A DNA stretch of 64,000 bases from Salsuginibacillus halophilus (GTDB taxonomy: Bacteria > Bacillota > Bacilli > Bacillales > Marinococcaceae). The stretch spans positions 182,468-246,467 of the forward strand of contig NZ_PYAV01000006.1 in the NCBI RefSeq assembly GCF_003014715.1. Reading direction: 5' to 3'. The position numbers and the translations under genes were made by a program. Under the pieces are notes generated by a model. The model saw only the letters and a program-made list of their open reading frames with translations, ran no database searches and was not told the origin of the DNA. This document shows, piece after piece, positions 10,325 to 19,356 of the stretch (positions are counted from its first letter, which is position 1; every line of letters begins with the position of its first letter).

Positions 10325-12291
10325 GACGTGGTTCCCCCTTCCAAGTATTCATCGATCGCCTGCTGCAGCTGGTTTTCACCTTCCTGCAGCGTAATATTCT
10401 CAAGCTGGGTTGCCGCATTAGTTAAGTGACCACCGCCACCGAGCGCTTCCATAATCAACTGCACATTAACGTCCCCGAGGGAGCGGGCACTAATGCTGAC
10501 CCGGCCGTCACTAAGACGTGAAAGGACAAACGAAGCGCGTACATCATTCATCGTCAATAGTGTATCAGCAGCTTGTGCGATAAGCACCTGGTCGTTCGTC
10601 TCATCTTCAGTCGCTCTGGCAACTGCCATCCCATCCCGGTAAATTTCAGCATTTTCGATTAGACGAGAACGCTTCACGTATTGTTCAATGTCTTCTTTTA
10701 GCAAAGTCTGTACCGCGGTTGTATCAGCACCATTTGACTTTAGAAATGAGGCAGCATCAAACGTACGCGATCCGGTGCGAATAGCGAAGCTTTTCGTATC
10801 AACCATGATGCCGGCAAGCATTGCAGTTGCCTCAAGCACATCCATACTTACCTTTTTCGGTTGATATTCTAACAGTTCTGTAACCAATTCGGAAGTCGAA
10901 GAGGCGTACGGCTCCATATAAACAAGCACCGGATCTTTAATAAACTCTTCACCACGACGGTGATGATCAAGGACAATTACCCGCTCTACTTGATTCAAAA
11001 GTTTTGATTCGATGACTAGCGACGGTTTATGAGTATCCACAACAACGAGCAGGGTATGACGGCCTGCTTCTTCGAGCGCCTCTTCCGGTGTAATAAAGTG
11101 AGCCCATAAATAATCATGGTCTTCGACTTCTTCCATCAACTTATTAACGTCCGGATTATTATCTGCCGGGTCCATCACGATGTAAGCATCAGTATCATTG
11201 ACCTCAGCAATCTTAAGAACGCCAAGGGCTGCACCGATGGCATCCATATCCGGGTTTTTATGCCCCATAATAATGACTTTATCACTTTCAATGACAAAAT
11301 CGCGCAGTGCATGAGAAATTACGCGGGCCCGTACACGCGTCCGCTTTTCCATCGCATTTGATTTTCCACCATAAAAGCGCACTTTTCCACTGCGCTCTTT
11401 CACCGCAACCTGATCTCCGCCCCGGCCTAGTGCCAAATCAAGACTTGATTGAGCTAAGGCGCCAAGCTCCCGCAGAGATGGTTCTCCTTTGCCGACACCA
11501 ATACTTAATGTGAGCGCAACTTTCTCTTTTGCGGTCACTTCACGAATTTGATCAAGAATGCCGAAGCGGGTGTCCTCTACTTCTTCTAGAGATCGTTCGT
11601 TCATCACAGCAATAAACTTATCGTTTGAAATGCTTCTCAGCATGATATCGTATTGATTGGCCCACTGATTCAACGTCGAAGTTACCTGACTCATTAAGCG
11701 GCTGCGGATCTGATCATCCATACCTTGGGTAACTTCATCGTAGTTATCAAGATAAACATAACCAATCACGGTTTTTTCTTCTTGATACAACGCTTCAGTT
11801 TCTCTCGTCTCGGTCACATCAAAAAAGTAAACAAGCCGCTCTTCAGGCCGAATTGATACGTGGTAATGTTTATCCTCGATGGTAAGCTCTTCTTCACGCT
11901 CTCCCCGTTCAATTAACGGTACCAGCTCATCTGAAATCTGACCGAGTGATTTGCCGAGGAATTCATCCGGCAGATAAGCCATCATATACGGATTAGCCCA
12001 TTGAATTTGATAGCTCGCATTATAGAGCACAATCCCGATCGGCATCTGCTTAACAGCTTCTTCCCCAGCTTTATTCACACGGTGGCTCAAAGTTGAGATG
12101 TAGCTTTCGAGATCTTGTTCAAACGCACCGCGTGCTTGAGCTGTGAAAATCATGACTAAGCCGATGACAAACAAGCTGATCAAGCCGAGCTCCCATTGGA
12201 ACATAGAGAGGGTAATGGCTGTCATCACGGCTACGGCGAACAAAGCGACAACATGATAGCCGTGCCAGCGCCTCAATAAAAACCTTGGCAT
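10321..12291 (-). CDS. gdpP: Cyclic-di-AMP phosphodiesterase GdpP
   Basis: 656 residues. Two N-terminal membrane helices (about 13-50), a PAS domain (about 80-155, haem-binding in the family), a degenerate GGDEF domain whose signature is SNDKF (so not a cyclase), then DHH and DHHA1 domains. The DHH metal motifs are intact: [17 protein letters not shown] and LDHHRR; the DHHA1 part has [11 protein letters not shown]. Hydrolyses c-di-AMP to pApA, controlling potassium and osmolyte balance. Overlaps rplI by four bases and follows yybS by 11 bases. Confidence 0.96.
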   Translation of the reverse strand: MPRFLLRRWHGYHVVALFAVAVMTAITLSMFQWELGLISLFVIGLVMIFTAQARGAFEQDLESYISTLSHRVNKAGEEAVKQMPIGIVLYNASYQIQWANPYMMAYLPDEFLGKSLGQISDELVPLIERGEREEELTIEDKHYHVSIRPEERLVYFFDVTETRETEALYQEEKTVIGYVYLDNYDEVTQGMDDQIRSRLMSQVTSTLNQWANQYDIMLRSISNDKFIAVMNERSLEEVEDTRFGILDQIREVTAKEKVALTLSIGVGKGEPSLRELGALAQSSLDLALGRGGDQVAVKERSGKVRFYGGKSNAMEKRTRVRARVISHALRDFVIESDKVIIMGHKNPDMDAIGAALGVLKIAEVNDTDAYIVMDPADNNPDVNKLMEEVEDHDYLWAHFITPEEALEEAGRHTLLVVVDTHKPSLVIESKLLNQVERVIVLDHHRRGEEFIKDPVLVYMEPYASSTSELVTELLEYQPKKVSMDVLEATAMLAGIMVDTKSFAIRTGSRTFDAASFLKSNGADTTAVQTLLKEDIEQYVKRSRLIENAEIYRDGMAVARATEDETNDQVLIAQAADTLLTMNDVRASFVLSRLSDGRVSISARSLGDVNVQLIMEALGGGGHLTNAATQLENITLQEGENQLQQAIDEYLEGGTTS

Positions 12292-12302
12292 AATTTCAAC
12301 CC

Positions 12303-13241
12303 CTACTTCCTATCGTTATCCATCCGGCTCTTTAAATTAAACCCTAAATCAATTATACCCAAGATTCGTATGAGATAAAGTAGAAAAGGCATAACGAACG
12401 AAATGATCAACAACAGCACAGGAAAGACCATCTTTACGCGCCGGGTGTAGGCGAAGAAAAATATGACAGTAGCTCCCTGTACAAACATCGCAATTTCAAG
12501 CAGTGGATGGACGTTCCATAGTACCGGATACATAGCTGAGTCGTCCGGCACACCAATTAATACTAAAATCAGCGTAACGAGATAATACCATAAAAACGCC
12601 CGCGGCATCTGCCATAAACGGAAGGCAGGAAAACGCTGTAAAGGCATGTTCAACCGGCTGAAGGCAAGATGGCCAATTCCTTGAGTGACAAGCGCCATTG
12701 TGATCCCAAGCAATACTAAAATCATCGGTGCCATATCTGCTACCATACCGAGCATTTCCTGGATCTCTTCAAGCTGAGCTTCAGTATCCTGACCAAGCGA
12801 GCCGGCAAGTGATTCTGCTGTACTGATGGACCCTGCCAGCCAGTCCTGCATAGCCACTACCGGGTCAAACTCAAAGATTAAAATACTGCCTAAATAAACG
12901 AGCAGCAAACCAGCAATATAAGATAAACTCGTGCCGATCCATACAGTGAAGGCATCTTGGCGCCGACGGATCAATTCACCAGCCACAACACCGGCCGCTG
13001 CAAATAAAAGAAGTGCCGGCAAACCTAATAACCCTGTGATTAAAAACGTTACCGCTGTTAAGATGAGCCATAGAACTACCGCAGGCTTCAAACCTTGACG
13101 CACGGTAAAAATCATCAGTGGCAGCGGCAGCAGCCATATCAAAACAAGGCCGAGCAGCGGAATAAATAATGATCCTGCTACTAAGGCTGCAAAAGCCGCA
13201 AACATGATGGCGCCTTCTTTCAACGCATTCGTCTGCTTCAT
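12303..13241 (-). CDS. yybS: YybS family membrane protein (DUF2232)
   Basis: 312 residues, almost all hydrophobic, with about eight predicted membrane segments and few charged loops. Its position directly before gdpP and after the rpsF operon matches yybS of B. subtilis. DUF2232 proteins resemble transport subunits (ECF S-component-like), but the substrate is unknown. Start ATG at 13241 is preceded by GAAGGTGAAATC. Identification is by topology and gene order. Confidence 0.85.
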   Translation of the reverse strand: MKQTNALKEGAIMFAAFAALVAGSLFIPLLGLVLIWLLPLPLMIFTVRQGLKPAVVLWLILTAVTFLITGLLGLPALLLFAAAGVVAGELIRRRQDAFTVWIGTSLSYIAGLLLVYLGSILIFEFDPVVAMQDWLAGSISTAESLAGSLGQDTEAQLEEIQEMLGMVADMAPMILVLLGITMALVTQGIGHLAFSRLNMPLQRFPAFRLWQMPRAFLWYYLVTLILVLIGVPDDSAMYPVLWNVHPLLEIAMFVQGATVIFFFAYTRRVKMVFPVLLLIISFVMPFLLYLIRILGIIDLGFNLKSRMDNDRK

Positions 13242-13429
13242 GATTTCACCTTCATTTTACTTTGCTGCATTTAACTGCAGCGTTATGTATGCCACCCTAT
13301 TGTAGCTCACATTGAACGATTGTGGAAAGTTGTTTCCTACGATTGTAAATGAAATGATTGGTAAGTTACCTATCAACACTTCCCCACCGTGTTGTCTATG
13401 CACAATCAGTTGGCTGAAATATCGTAAAA

Positions 13430-13460
13430 ACGCACAGCGGAACCGAAATCCGCTGTGCGC
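13430..13460 (-). terminator. rpsF-ssb-rpsR operon terminator
   Basis: Perfect GCACAGCGGA/TCCGCTGTGC stem followed on the minus strand by GTTTTTACG, 15 bases past rpsR. Confidence 0.92.
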
Positions 13461-13474
13461 TCATGTCAAATCGT

Positions 13475-13711
13475 TTAGTGGCTGTCTCGAACAAACGGAA
13501 GAAGTGCTGCTTGACGCGCGTTTTTGATCGCGCGTGTCAGCTGACGCTGGTACTTGGCGGAAGTACCAGTGACACGGCGCGGTAGAATCTTGCCGCGCTC
13601 GGAGATAAATTTCTTCAGTAGCTCAGTATCTTTATAGTCAATCTTTTGGATCTTATTGACTGTGAAATAGCACACTTTTCTACGCTTACCTCTACGACGT
13701 GCTGCTGCCAT
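13475..13711 (-). CDS. rpsR: 30S ribosomal protein S18
   Basis: 78 residues, basic, with [36 protein letters not shown] and [20 protein letters not shown], all typical of S18. It pairs with S6, encoded by the same operon, on the 30S platform. A single Cys is present, so it is the non-zinc form. Last gene of rpsF-ssb-rpsR. Confidence 0.98.
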   Translation of the reverse strand: MAAARRRGKRRKVCYFTVNKIQKIDYKDTELLKKFISERGKILPRRVTGTSAKYQRQLTRAIKNARQAALLPFVRDSH

Positions 13712-13790
13712 CGTGACATGCCTCCTTTACATGTTTTCTTTCATTTATTATTCGTAAGAACCAGAGAGCTGCTGGGCGAGGGAGGTACGA

Positions 13791-14285
13791 TTAAAAGGGC
13801 AGGTCGTCATCAGAAATATCAATCGGTTTGCCTTGGTTCGCAAACGGATCGTTATTGCCTAAGTTTTGTCCGCCCTGCTGACCTTGACCTCCACCACCGG
13901 AGTATCCCGAAGGCGGTGGGTCGCCGTACATGTCATCGCCTCGCTGGCCTCCACCGCCGCCGCTGTTACGCGTTTCAAGAAACTGAACGCTTTCGCCTTG
14001 TACTTCTACAACGTTGACGCGTCGGCCTTCGTTGTTTTCGTAACTGCGGCTTTGCAGACGGCCGTCTATGCCGGCGAGACTCCCTTTTTTCAAGTAGTTC
14101 GCTACGTTTTCCGCTTGTTTGCGCCAAACGACGCAGTTAAAAAAGTCGGCTTCCCGTTCTCCCTGCTGGTTTGTAAACGGACGGTTGATCGCAATACCAA
14201 AATTGCAGACTGCAACGCCGTTTGGTGTATACCGCAGTTCAGGATCGCGGGTTAAACGCCCGACAAGGACTACACGGTTAATCAA
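13791..14285 (-). CDS. ssb: Single-stranded DNA-binding protein
   Basis: 164 residues: OB fold in residues 1-105 ([36 protein letters not shown]), a Gly/Gln-rich flexible linker (110-150), and the acidic tip DDDLPF that recruits repair and replication proteins. It lies between rpsF and rpsR, as in Bacillus, where this copy is the essential replicative SSB. Confidence 0.98.
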   Translation of the reverse strand: MINRVVLVGRLTRDPELRYTPNGVAVCNFGIAINRPFTNQQGEREADFFNCVVWRKQAENVANYLKKGSLAGIDGRLQSRSYENNEGRRVNVVEVQGESVQFLETRNSGGGGGQRGDDMYGDPPPSGYSGGGGQGQQGGQNLGNNDPFANQGKPIDISDDDLPF

Positions 14286-14312
14286 TCATAACCCCTCCCA
14301 CAAACGTCGCTA

Positions 14313-14600
14313 TTAGTCGTCATCACGGACAACAAGCGTACGAATGATGTCGTCGTTAAGCTTCACGCGACGGTCGAACTCGTTGATCGCTTCCGGGTTA
14401 GCTTTTACTTTAAGAACAACGTAATAGCCTTCGCCGAAGTCATTGATTTCGTAAGCCAAACGGCGTTTGCCCCACTCATCAACTTTTACGATTTCTGCTC
14501 CCTGATCCGTCAAGATGTTGCTAAAACGTTCAATCGTTTTTTTCGTTGCATCTTCATCCAAGTTTGGAGCAATGATGTAAAGAATCTCGTAGTTGCGCAT
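14313..14600 (-). CDS. rpsF: 30S ribosomal protein S6
   Basis: 95 residues: MRNYEILYIIAPNLDE, WGKRRLAYEINDFGEGYYVVLKV and DIIRTLVVRDDD, the S6 pattern. First gene of rpsF-ssb-rpsR; GGAGGTG lies upstream of the ATG. In Firmicutes an S6:S18 complex can bind the rpsF leader and repress the operon; I did not resolve that motif here. Confidence 0.98.
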   Translation of the reverse strand: MRNYEILYIIAPNLDEDATKKTIERFSNILTDQGAEIVKVDEWGKRRLAYEINDFGEGYYVVLKVKANPEAINEFDRRVKLNDDIIRTLVVRDDD

Positions 14601-14690
14601 TGTGCGTCACCTCCTTTTGGTCTTAGCGGCCCTCAGATTCGAGAGCAAGGAAGAAAAAACGGAATATCGTTTTTTCACTCGCATTAGCTG

Positions 14691-14719
14691 ATTGTAACAG
14701 AAGACGCATCGGAAGACAA
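14691..14719 (-). promoter_or_regulatory. rpsF operon sigma-A promoter
   Basis: Minus-strand -35 TTGTCT (14714-14719), 17-base spacer, -10 TACAAT (14691-14696). The -35 and spacer lie inside the ychF terminator hairpin. Confidence 0.7.
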
Positions 14720-14738
14720 CCGTCAATTCCAATGCGTC
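14703..14738 (-). terminator. ychF terminator
   Basis: GACGCATTGGAA/TTCCGATGCGTC stem 12 bases past the ychF stop, followed by TTCTGTT. It overlaps the rpsF promoter. Confidence 0.7.
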
Positions 14739-14749
14739 GCTCACTTCAT

Positions 14750-15850
14750 TTAAACATTAAAGCGGAAGTGAATGACATCGCCGTCTTTAACGAGATAGTC
14801 TTTTCCTTCCAAGCGGACTTTACCGGCTTCTTTCGCTGCGTTCATCGAACCTGCGTCCATTAAATCATCATAGGCTACAACTTCCGCCCGGATAAATCCG
14901 CGCTGAAAGTCCGTGTGGATGACGCCCGCTGCTTCCGGTGCCCGCATACCTTTGCGGATCGTCCAGGCACGAACTTCCTGCTCGCCTGCTGTAAAGTACG
15001 TTGCAAGGCCGAGAAGACCATACGCAGCACGGATGAGCTGATCAAGGCCGGCTTCTTCAATGCCAAGGTCGTCGAGAAATTCTTGACGCTCTTCACCTTC
15101 AAGCTCGGCAATTTCTGCTTCAATGCTGGCACATATTGTAATAACTTCAGCACCTTCTTCGGCAGCAAAAGCTTTCACCCGCTGAACGTTTTCGTTATCC
15201 TCATCGCTCTGCAAGTCTTCTTCACTTACGTTGGCTGCATACAAGACCGGCTTCATCGTTAGGAGATGAAACCCTTGTACAATTTCGTATTCTTCTTTAG
15301 AAAGCTCTAGACTGCGCGCAGGCTTCTCACCTTCAAACGTTTCGCGTAGTTTTTCAAGCACAGCCTCTTCAGCTTTCGCTTCTTTATCACCGGACTTTGC
15401 CATTTTTGAAACTTTAGCAAGGCGTTTGTTTACCGTCTCAAGGTCAGCTAAAATCAGCTCAAGGTTTATAACTTCAATATCACGGATCGGATCGACACTG
15501 CCGGAAACGTGAGTAATGTTTCCATCATCAAAGCAGCGGACGACATGGGAAATGGCATCTACTTCACGAATGTGGGATAAAAACTGGTTCCCTAAGCCTT
15601 CCCCTTTACTTGCACCTTCAACAATGCCGGCAATATCGGTAAATTCAAAAGCGGTTGGCACTGTTTGTTTTGGTTGAACGAGATCAGTTAGTTTCTGAAG
15701 ACGCGGGTCAGGGACTTCGACGATGCCAACGTTTGGATCAATCGTACAGAACGGATAGTTTGCCGATTCTGCGCCTGCTTGTGTAATTGCGTTAAACAAT
15801 GTGGACTTACCAACGTTCGGAAGCCCGACAATGCCGGTGGTGAGTGCCAT
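14750..15850 (-). CDS. ychF: Redox-regulated ATPase/GTPase YchF (Obg family)
   Basis: 366 residues. P loop [15 protein letters not shown] near the start, switch [17 protein letters not shown], the altered G4 motif NVSEED that favours ATP over GTP, a coiled-coil insertion (about 130-200) and a C-terminal TGS domain ending [17 protein letters not shown]. Ribosome-associated P-loop protein connected to stress response and translation. Single-gene unit with its own terminator. Confidence 0.97.
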   Translation of the reverse strand: MALTTGIVGLPNVGKSTLFNAITQAGAESANYPFCTIDPNVGIVEVPDPRLQKLTDLVQPKQTVPTAFEFTDIAGIVEGASKGEGLGNQFLSHIREVDAISHVVRCFDDGNITHVSGSVDPIRDIEVINLELILADLETVNKRLAKVSKMAKSGDKEAKAEEAVLEKLRETFEGEKPARSLELSKEEYEIVQGFHLLTMKPVLYAANVSEEDLQSDEDNENVQRVKAFAAEEGAEVITICASIEAEIAELEGEERQEFLDDLGIEEAGLDQLIRAAYGLLGLATYFTAGEQEVRAWTIRKGMRAPEAAGVIHTDFQRGFIRAEVVAYDDLMDAGSMNAAKEAGKVRLEGKDYLVKDGDVIHFRFNV

Positions 15851-15970
15851 CTTTCGTCACTTCCTTTATTGAATAAATTCTATTTCTAGTTACATGATCA
15901 CTTTAAATTGACATACGTTCTCTATTATAGAAACTGAAGCTCGCTTTGTCGAGAGTGAAGACAGCACACA

Positions 15971-16001
15971 CAAAAAAAAGCACCTCGACCAGCGAAGTGC
16001 T
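15971..16001 (-). terminator. Terminator hairpin, downstream duplicate beside element copy 2
   Basis: Minus strand AGCACTTCG/CGAGGTGCT stem followed by nine T. A second copy of this hairpin without the T run lies at 16590-16613, on the other side of element copy 2; 20 of 24 bases agree between 15978-16001 and 16590-16613. Confidence 0.85.
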
Positions 16002-16007
16002 CCAGGC

Positions 16008-16584
16008 TGTAGACAAATTACACAACTTAACATTAACTCACTACTTACTGCTCCAGCTGCCGCGAGTTGCCTTATTAAGAGGAAATACTGGATCATGAAT
16101 GTAACCTTCACGCCAGACGGACGCTTTCCCGAGGGCTTGGCTTCAGCTAACTTGTTCGATTTGATTGCCAATCGAACAAGTGGATCTTCAGCCTGCGCTT
16201 GATCCTCCGGGAGTCGCCGTCTTTTGTTTCGGTTACTTTTACATTTGTCTTTTGTGTATGGTTCGCTTGATCGTTTACGAAGTATCATGCTGTAACTGAT
16301 TCATGTAGCTATTGCTTGATCAAAAAGGTCACTACAACTCATGACCCTCAAATGGCGCTAGGCTGACGAGCACCGGCGGCGGCGCCACCAGGAACAGCGC
16401 GAGCCAAAAATCCCGCAGGCAGTGACACTCCGCCGAGGAAGTTGAGGCCGTGACGGGGGCTAAGAAGACACGGGGCCTTCAAGCGTTAGCGCAGGTCAAA
16501 CCGATGTCGCACTTGTGCCCTCCGGGTGTAAGCGTCCGCCGAAAAGCGACGTCAGACTACGCTTTTCTTGAAAGTTTGTCTACA
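16008..16584 (-). repeat. Dispersed structured element, copy 2 (most complete)
   Basis: 577 bp on the minus strand with perfect 10-bp inverted ends TGTAGACAAA (16008-16017) and TTTGTCTACA (16575-16584). It contains the left foldback module, the optional internal module (GGCACAAGTGCGACATCG), and the right module with a 12-bp ACTTGTTCGATT/AATCGAACAAGT hairpin. It lies between yyzM and ychF, both on the minus strand. Direct repeats of a terminator hairpin flank it. A long open frame crosses it but is broken by stops in copies 1 and 4. The rest of 15851-16631 shows nothing else. Confidence 0.88.
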
Positions 16585-16589
16585 CGCAG

Positions 16590-16613
16590 AAGCACCTCGA
16601 TCGGCGAGATGCT
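16590..16613 (-). repeat. Terminator hairpin, upstream duplicate beside element copy 2
   Basis: Stem AGCATCTCG/CGAGGTGCT on the minus strand. The bases that follow are TTCTGCG, the beginning of the element, instead of a T run, so termination here should be poor. Confidence 0.75.
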
Positions 16614-16631
16614 ACTTTGGCATTTACTGAC

Positions 16632-16832
16632 TTATTCGCTTTCGGCTCGTTCAAGCACACGCTTCATTTTCTTTTTAAAATCCCGGCGTGGCAGCATGAC
16701 ACTATGTTCACACGATTGGCACTTAATTCGGATATCTGCCCCCATCCGGATGATCTGCCACCGGTTGGCACCGCACGGATGCTGCTTTTTCATTTCAACG
16801 ATGTCGTAAAGCGCAAATGGCTGTTCTCCCAT
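16632..16832 (-). CDS. yyzM: DUF951 family small protein YyzM
   Basis: 66 residues from ATG at 16832, which has AAAGGAG eight bases upstream; an earlier in-frame ATG overlaps that site. Core residues YDIVEMKKQHPCGANRWQIIRMGADIRIKC followed by CEHSVMLPRR are the DUF951 signature, including three Cys that could bind metal. Function unknown; in Bacillus it lies near ychF, as here. Confidence 0.88.
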   Translation of the reverse strand: MGEQPFALYDIVEMKKQHPCGANRWQIIRMGADIRIKCQSCEHSVMLPRRDFKKKMKRVLERAESE

Positions 16833-16917
16833 CGCTTGAACTCCTTTCTCCCTCATTGTCTAACGTAAGTTTAAACTATTATACACTAGTTCTTTACTCT
16901 AAAAAAAGCTGACTGCT

Positions 16918-17928
16918 TCACGTCCGTCGCAGAAGCGGCATGAGCAGCACAGCTCCAAGAAGATACAAGTTCATAATCCCGTAAAAAGGATATAACACTG
17001 CAATCAAGGTTGAAAAGCCGATACCAGCTAACGGCAGCATACACAACAAAAGCAGTACCGCTGTAAACCATGGAGGCGCCTGCACATAACCACGGAAACG
17101 GCTGACCAGCCCAAATGTGCCGGTGGCCGCAGTTGTGAAAATCGCCGTCCATAAAAGCACTGTCATAAACAGCACCATGGCGTAAGGATACGTATTTAAA
17201 ATCGCAAACAACGGAATTTCATACAATAACACATCATCGGCCACCACAAGGAGCGACTCATTATATAAAAACGAAACACCACCGAGCACCGCTCCGCTCC
17301 CAAGACTTGCAATCCAAATTTCACCCCGGTGCCGGATGCGGCTCCCGACAGCTGCAAGCACTGCTAGCACAGGTAGAAGGTTCAGGGAGGTAAACGTAAA
17401 GGCAGACGACCAATTGCTCTGCGCCATCCAGTCCATTGTAAATGCGCCGCCGCGGGAATATTGAAATAAAAAAAGCGTGACACACAGCGTTAAGATTAAA
17501 ATGGGAATCAACAAAACATTGACCGCTGTCACCCCTTCCACGTCCCAGCGAAACAAATAGACGAGCAGGACTGCCATGAAAAAGATACCAGCCCAGTAGG
17601 GGACATGGAGCATCTCCAAAGCCGATCCTCCCCCTGCGATCATCGTACCCGTTGTCGTGAATAAATACATGACGATCAAACCGTCGTAAAACATACCGAG
17701 CCTTCGCCCGACAAAGTACGTAAGCACGGCTCGATAATCTGTCGTCTTAAGCCGCTGACCGACCGACATCATAACAAAGCAGCTGATCGAAAATAACAAA
17801 GTAAAAAGCACGATGGACAGTGTGCTTTCTGCCCCGAAAAACTGCCAGATTTCCCGCCCTGAAGCGTATCCAGCCCCAATCATTGTCCCAATAATTAAAA
17901 ACATCCATTTCAGCCCTGCACCCAGCAT
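16918..17928 (-). CDS. YkvI-like membrane protein (APC/LeuT-fold transporter family)
   Basis: 336 residues with about ten membrane segments. The first helix has GTMIGAGYASGREIWQFF, with the broken-helix glycines typical of sodium-coupled LeuT-fold carriers, and closely fits the YkvI family (COG3949). Substrate unknown. Start ATG at 17928 has AAGGAGAG upstream. Monocistronic, not part of the conserved B. subtilis order as I recall it, so perhaps a lineage-specific insertion between yyzM and yyaC. Confidence 0.75.
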   Translation of the reverse strand: MLGAGLKWMFLIIGTMIGAGYASGREIWQFFGAESTLSIVLFTLLFSISCFVMMSVGQRLKTTDYRAVLTYFVGRRLGMFYDGLIVMYLFTTTGTMIAGGGSALEMLHVPYWAGIFFMAVLLVYLFRWDVEGVTAVNVLLIPILILTLCVTLFLFQYSRGGAFTMDWMAQSNWSSAFTFTSLNLLPVLAVLAAVGSRIRHRGEIWIASLGSGAVLGGVSFLYNESLLVVADDVLLYEIPLFAILNTYPYAMVLFMTVLLWTAIFTTAATGTFGLVSRFRGYVQAPPWFTAVLLLLCMLPLAGIGFSTLIAVLYPFYGIMNLYLLGAVLLMPLLRRT

Positions 17929-18023
17929 CGCAGCCTCTCCTTGCTCACCATTTTTAACTTATTGTTATAAAATGGATGAAAGTTTCCACATACTAGGACA
18001 AGTATGCGGAAAGGACGAGAGGT

Positions 18024-18659
18024 ATGCGCTCATTTCATGAACAACCGGCAATAGAACCATTTCATTATCAAAACCAAATGAAGGTATGGGACAGTCGTGC
18101 TGTATTTACCCATCAACTGACGAGCGTACTGCGTACAGCGCCAGGCGTCGTGCTGCTTTGCATCGGAACTGACCGGTGTACTGGTGATGCGCTTGGACCG
18201 GTCACTGGTTCGATGCTGCAGGAAAACAATCCTCGGTTTTTCTCGATTTACGGTACGTTAGCAGCGCCGGTTCATGCCTTGAATTTAGAAGAAACACTGC
18301 AATTTATTAGTAAAAAACATGGTAATGCCCCAGTGCTCGCCATTGATGCCAGCCTCGGTGCTGAACAAAAGATCGGCCGGTTCACATTCGCAAGTGGACC
18401 CGTTTACCCAGGGAGCGCTGTTCAGAAAACGCTGCCGCCGGCTGGTGATATGCATATTACCGGCATCGTAAATGCAAGAGGGGGAAAAGAGTTTCAAACG
18501 TTGCAAAACACGCGCCTGTACCGGATTTGGCAGATGGCTGATTACTTAGCTGACTGCTTATTGCTTGCTGACCGCCGGCTTGCCGTACGACTTCAGCCGG
18601 CAGCATCACGGCTTGATACACGATTATACGGTTCATCAACCGAAGATATCCATGCCTAA
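18024..18659 (+). CDS. yyaC: Spore protease-like YyaC (DUF1256)
   Basis: 211 residues. Central HybD/GPR-like fold shown by VVLLCIGTDRCTGDALGPVTG, LNLEETLQFI, VLAIDASLG and VNARGGKEFQTLQNTRL, which match YyaC of sporulating Bacilli. Expressed during sporulation in B. subtilis; thought to be a germination-protease relative. Start ATG has AAAGGA upstream. Read rightward against its neighbours, and its end overlaps the convergent DUF554 gene by 24 bases. Confidence 0.9.
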   Translation: MRSFHEQPAIEPFHYQNQMKVWDSRAVFTHQLTSVLRTAPGVVLLCIGTDRCTGDALGPVTGSMLQENNPRFFSIYGTLAAPVHALNLEETLQFISKKHGNAPVLAIDASLGAEQKIGRFTFASGPVYPGSAVQKTLPPAGDMHITGIVNARGGKEFQTLQNTRLYRIWQMADYLADCLLLADRRLAVRLQPAASRLDTRLYGSSTEDIHA

Positions 18660-19346
18660 AACAAAAAGCGCCGCGAGTAGAAGCGCCGGCAGTAAGTTCG
18701 CCACACGCACGTGCAAAATTCCAGCAATCCGTAAGCCAATGGCTAATATCATAATCCCGCCGGCAGCCGTTACTTCTGTAATCATCTGCTCTAACATTAC
18801 CTCAGGAACAACCCGCTCAATCTGACCAGCTAAAAGAGCAATACTACCTTGATATATGACAACGGGTACAGCAGAAAACACGACGCCAATACCAAGCGTG
18901 GAGGTAAAGAAAATCGCCGTAAAACCGTCGAGCATCGATTTGGTAAATAATATATCATGATCCAGCCTAAGGCCGCTGTCCATTGCACCAACAACCGCCA
19001 TTGCTCCGACAACATAAACGAGCGTGGCGGTGACAAAAGCATTCGCAACCGAAGGCTCTCCTTCACGAGCACCTGTCTTCTTTTCAAGCCAAGCCCCGGC
19101 TTGGTTTAACCGTTCTTCAAGCTGCAAGCGTTCGCCAATCCAGCCGCCGAGCACAAGGCTCGAAATCACCAGGATGAAGTGCTGGCTCTCAAGGGCCATA
19201 TCCGCCCCAAGAACAATGACACAAAGCGCAAGTGCCTGCATCACTGTCGTTTTATAGCGCTCTGGAATCTTTCGAAAACATAACCCAAGCAGCGCTCCGG
19301 CAATAATAGCTGCACCGTTAACGAGCGTTCCTGTTAAAACCATCAT
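18636..19346 (-). CDS. DUF554 membrane protein (YqgA/YdfK-like)
   Basis: 236 residues, about seven membrane helices. Opens with TGTLVNGAAIIAGALLGL and contains VLGGWIGERLQLEERLNQ and DGFTAIFFTSTLGIGVVFSA, typical of DUF554. Predicted transporter of unknown substrate. Begins ten bases after the cysteine desulfurase gene, so likely cotranscribed with it. The 3' end overlaps yyaC on the opposite strand. Confidence 0.85.
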   Translation of the reverse strand: MMVLTGTLVNGAAIIAGALLGLCFRKIPERYKTTVMQALALCVIVLGADMALESQHFILVISSLVLGGWIGERLQLEERLNQAGAWLEKKTGAREGEPSVANAFVTATLVYVVGAMAVVGAMDSGLRLDHDILFTKSMLDGFTAIFFTSTLGIGVVFSAVPVVIYQGSIALLAGQIERVVPEVMLEQMITEVTAAGGIMILAIGLRIAGILHVRVANLLPALLLAALFVLGMDIFG

Positions 19347-19356
19347 TTTCTCTCCT

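Noticed and set aside
9710..10429. Long plus-strand open frame (239 codons) opposite rplI and dnaC
   Set aside because: Antisense shadow of well-identified genes, with odd composition and no ribosome site.
14659..14677. AAAAACG/CGTTTTTT inverted repeat upstream of rpsF as a terminator
   Set aside because: Only two GC pairs in the stem and it lies downstream of the rpsF promoter; probably an AT-rich leader feature.
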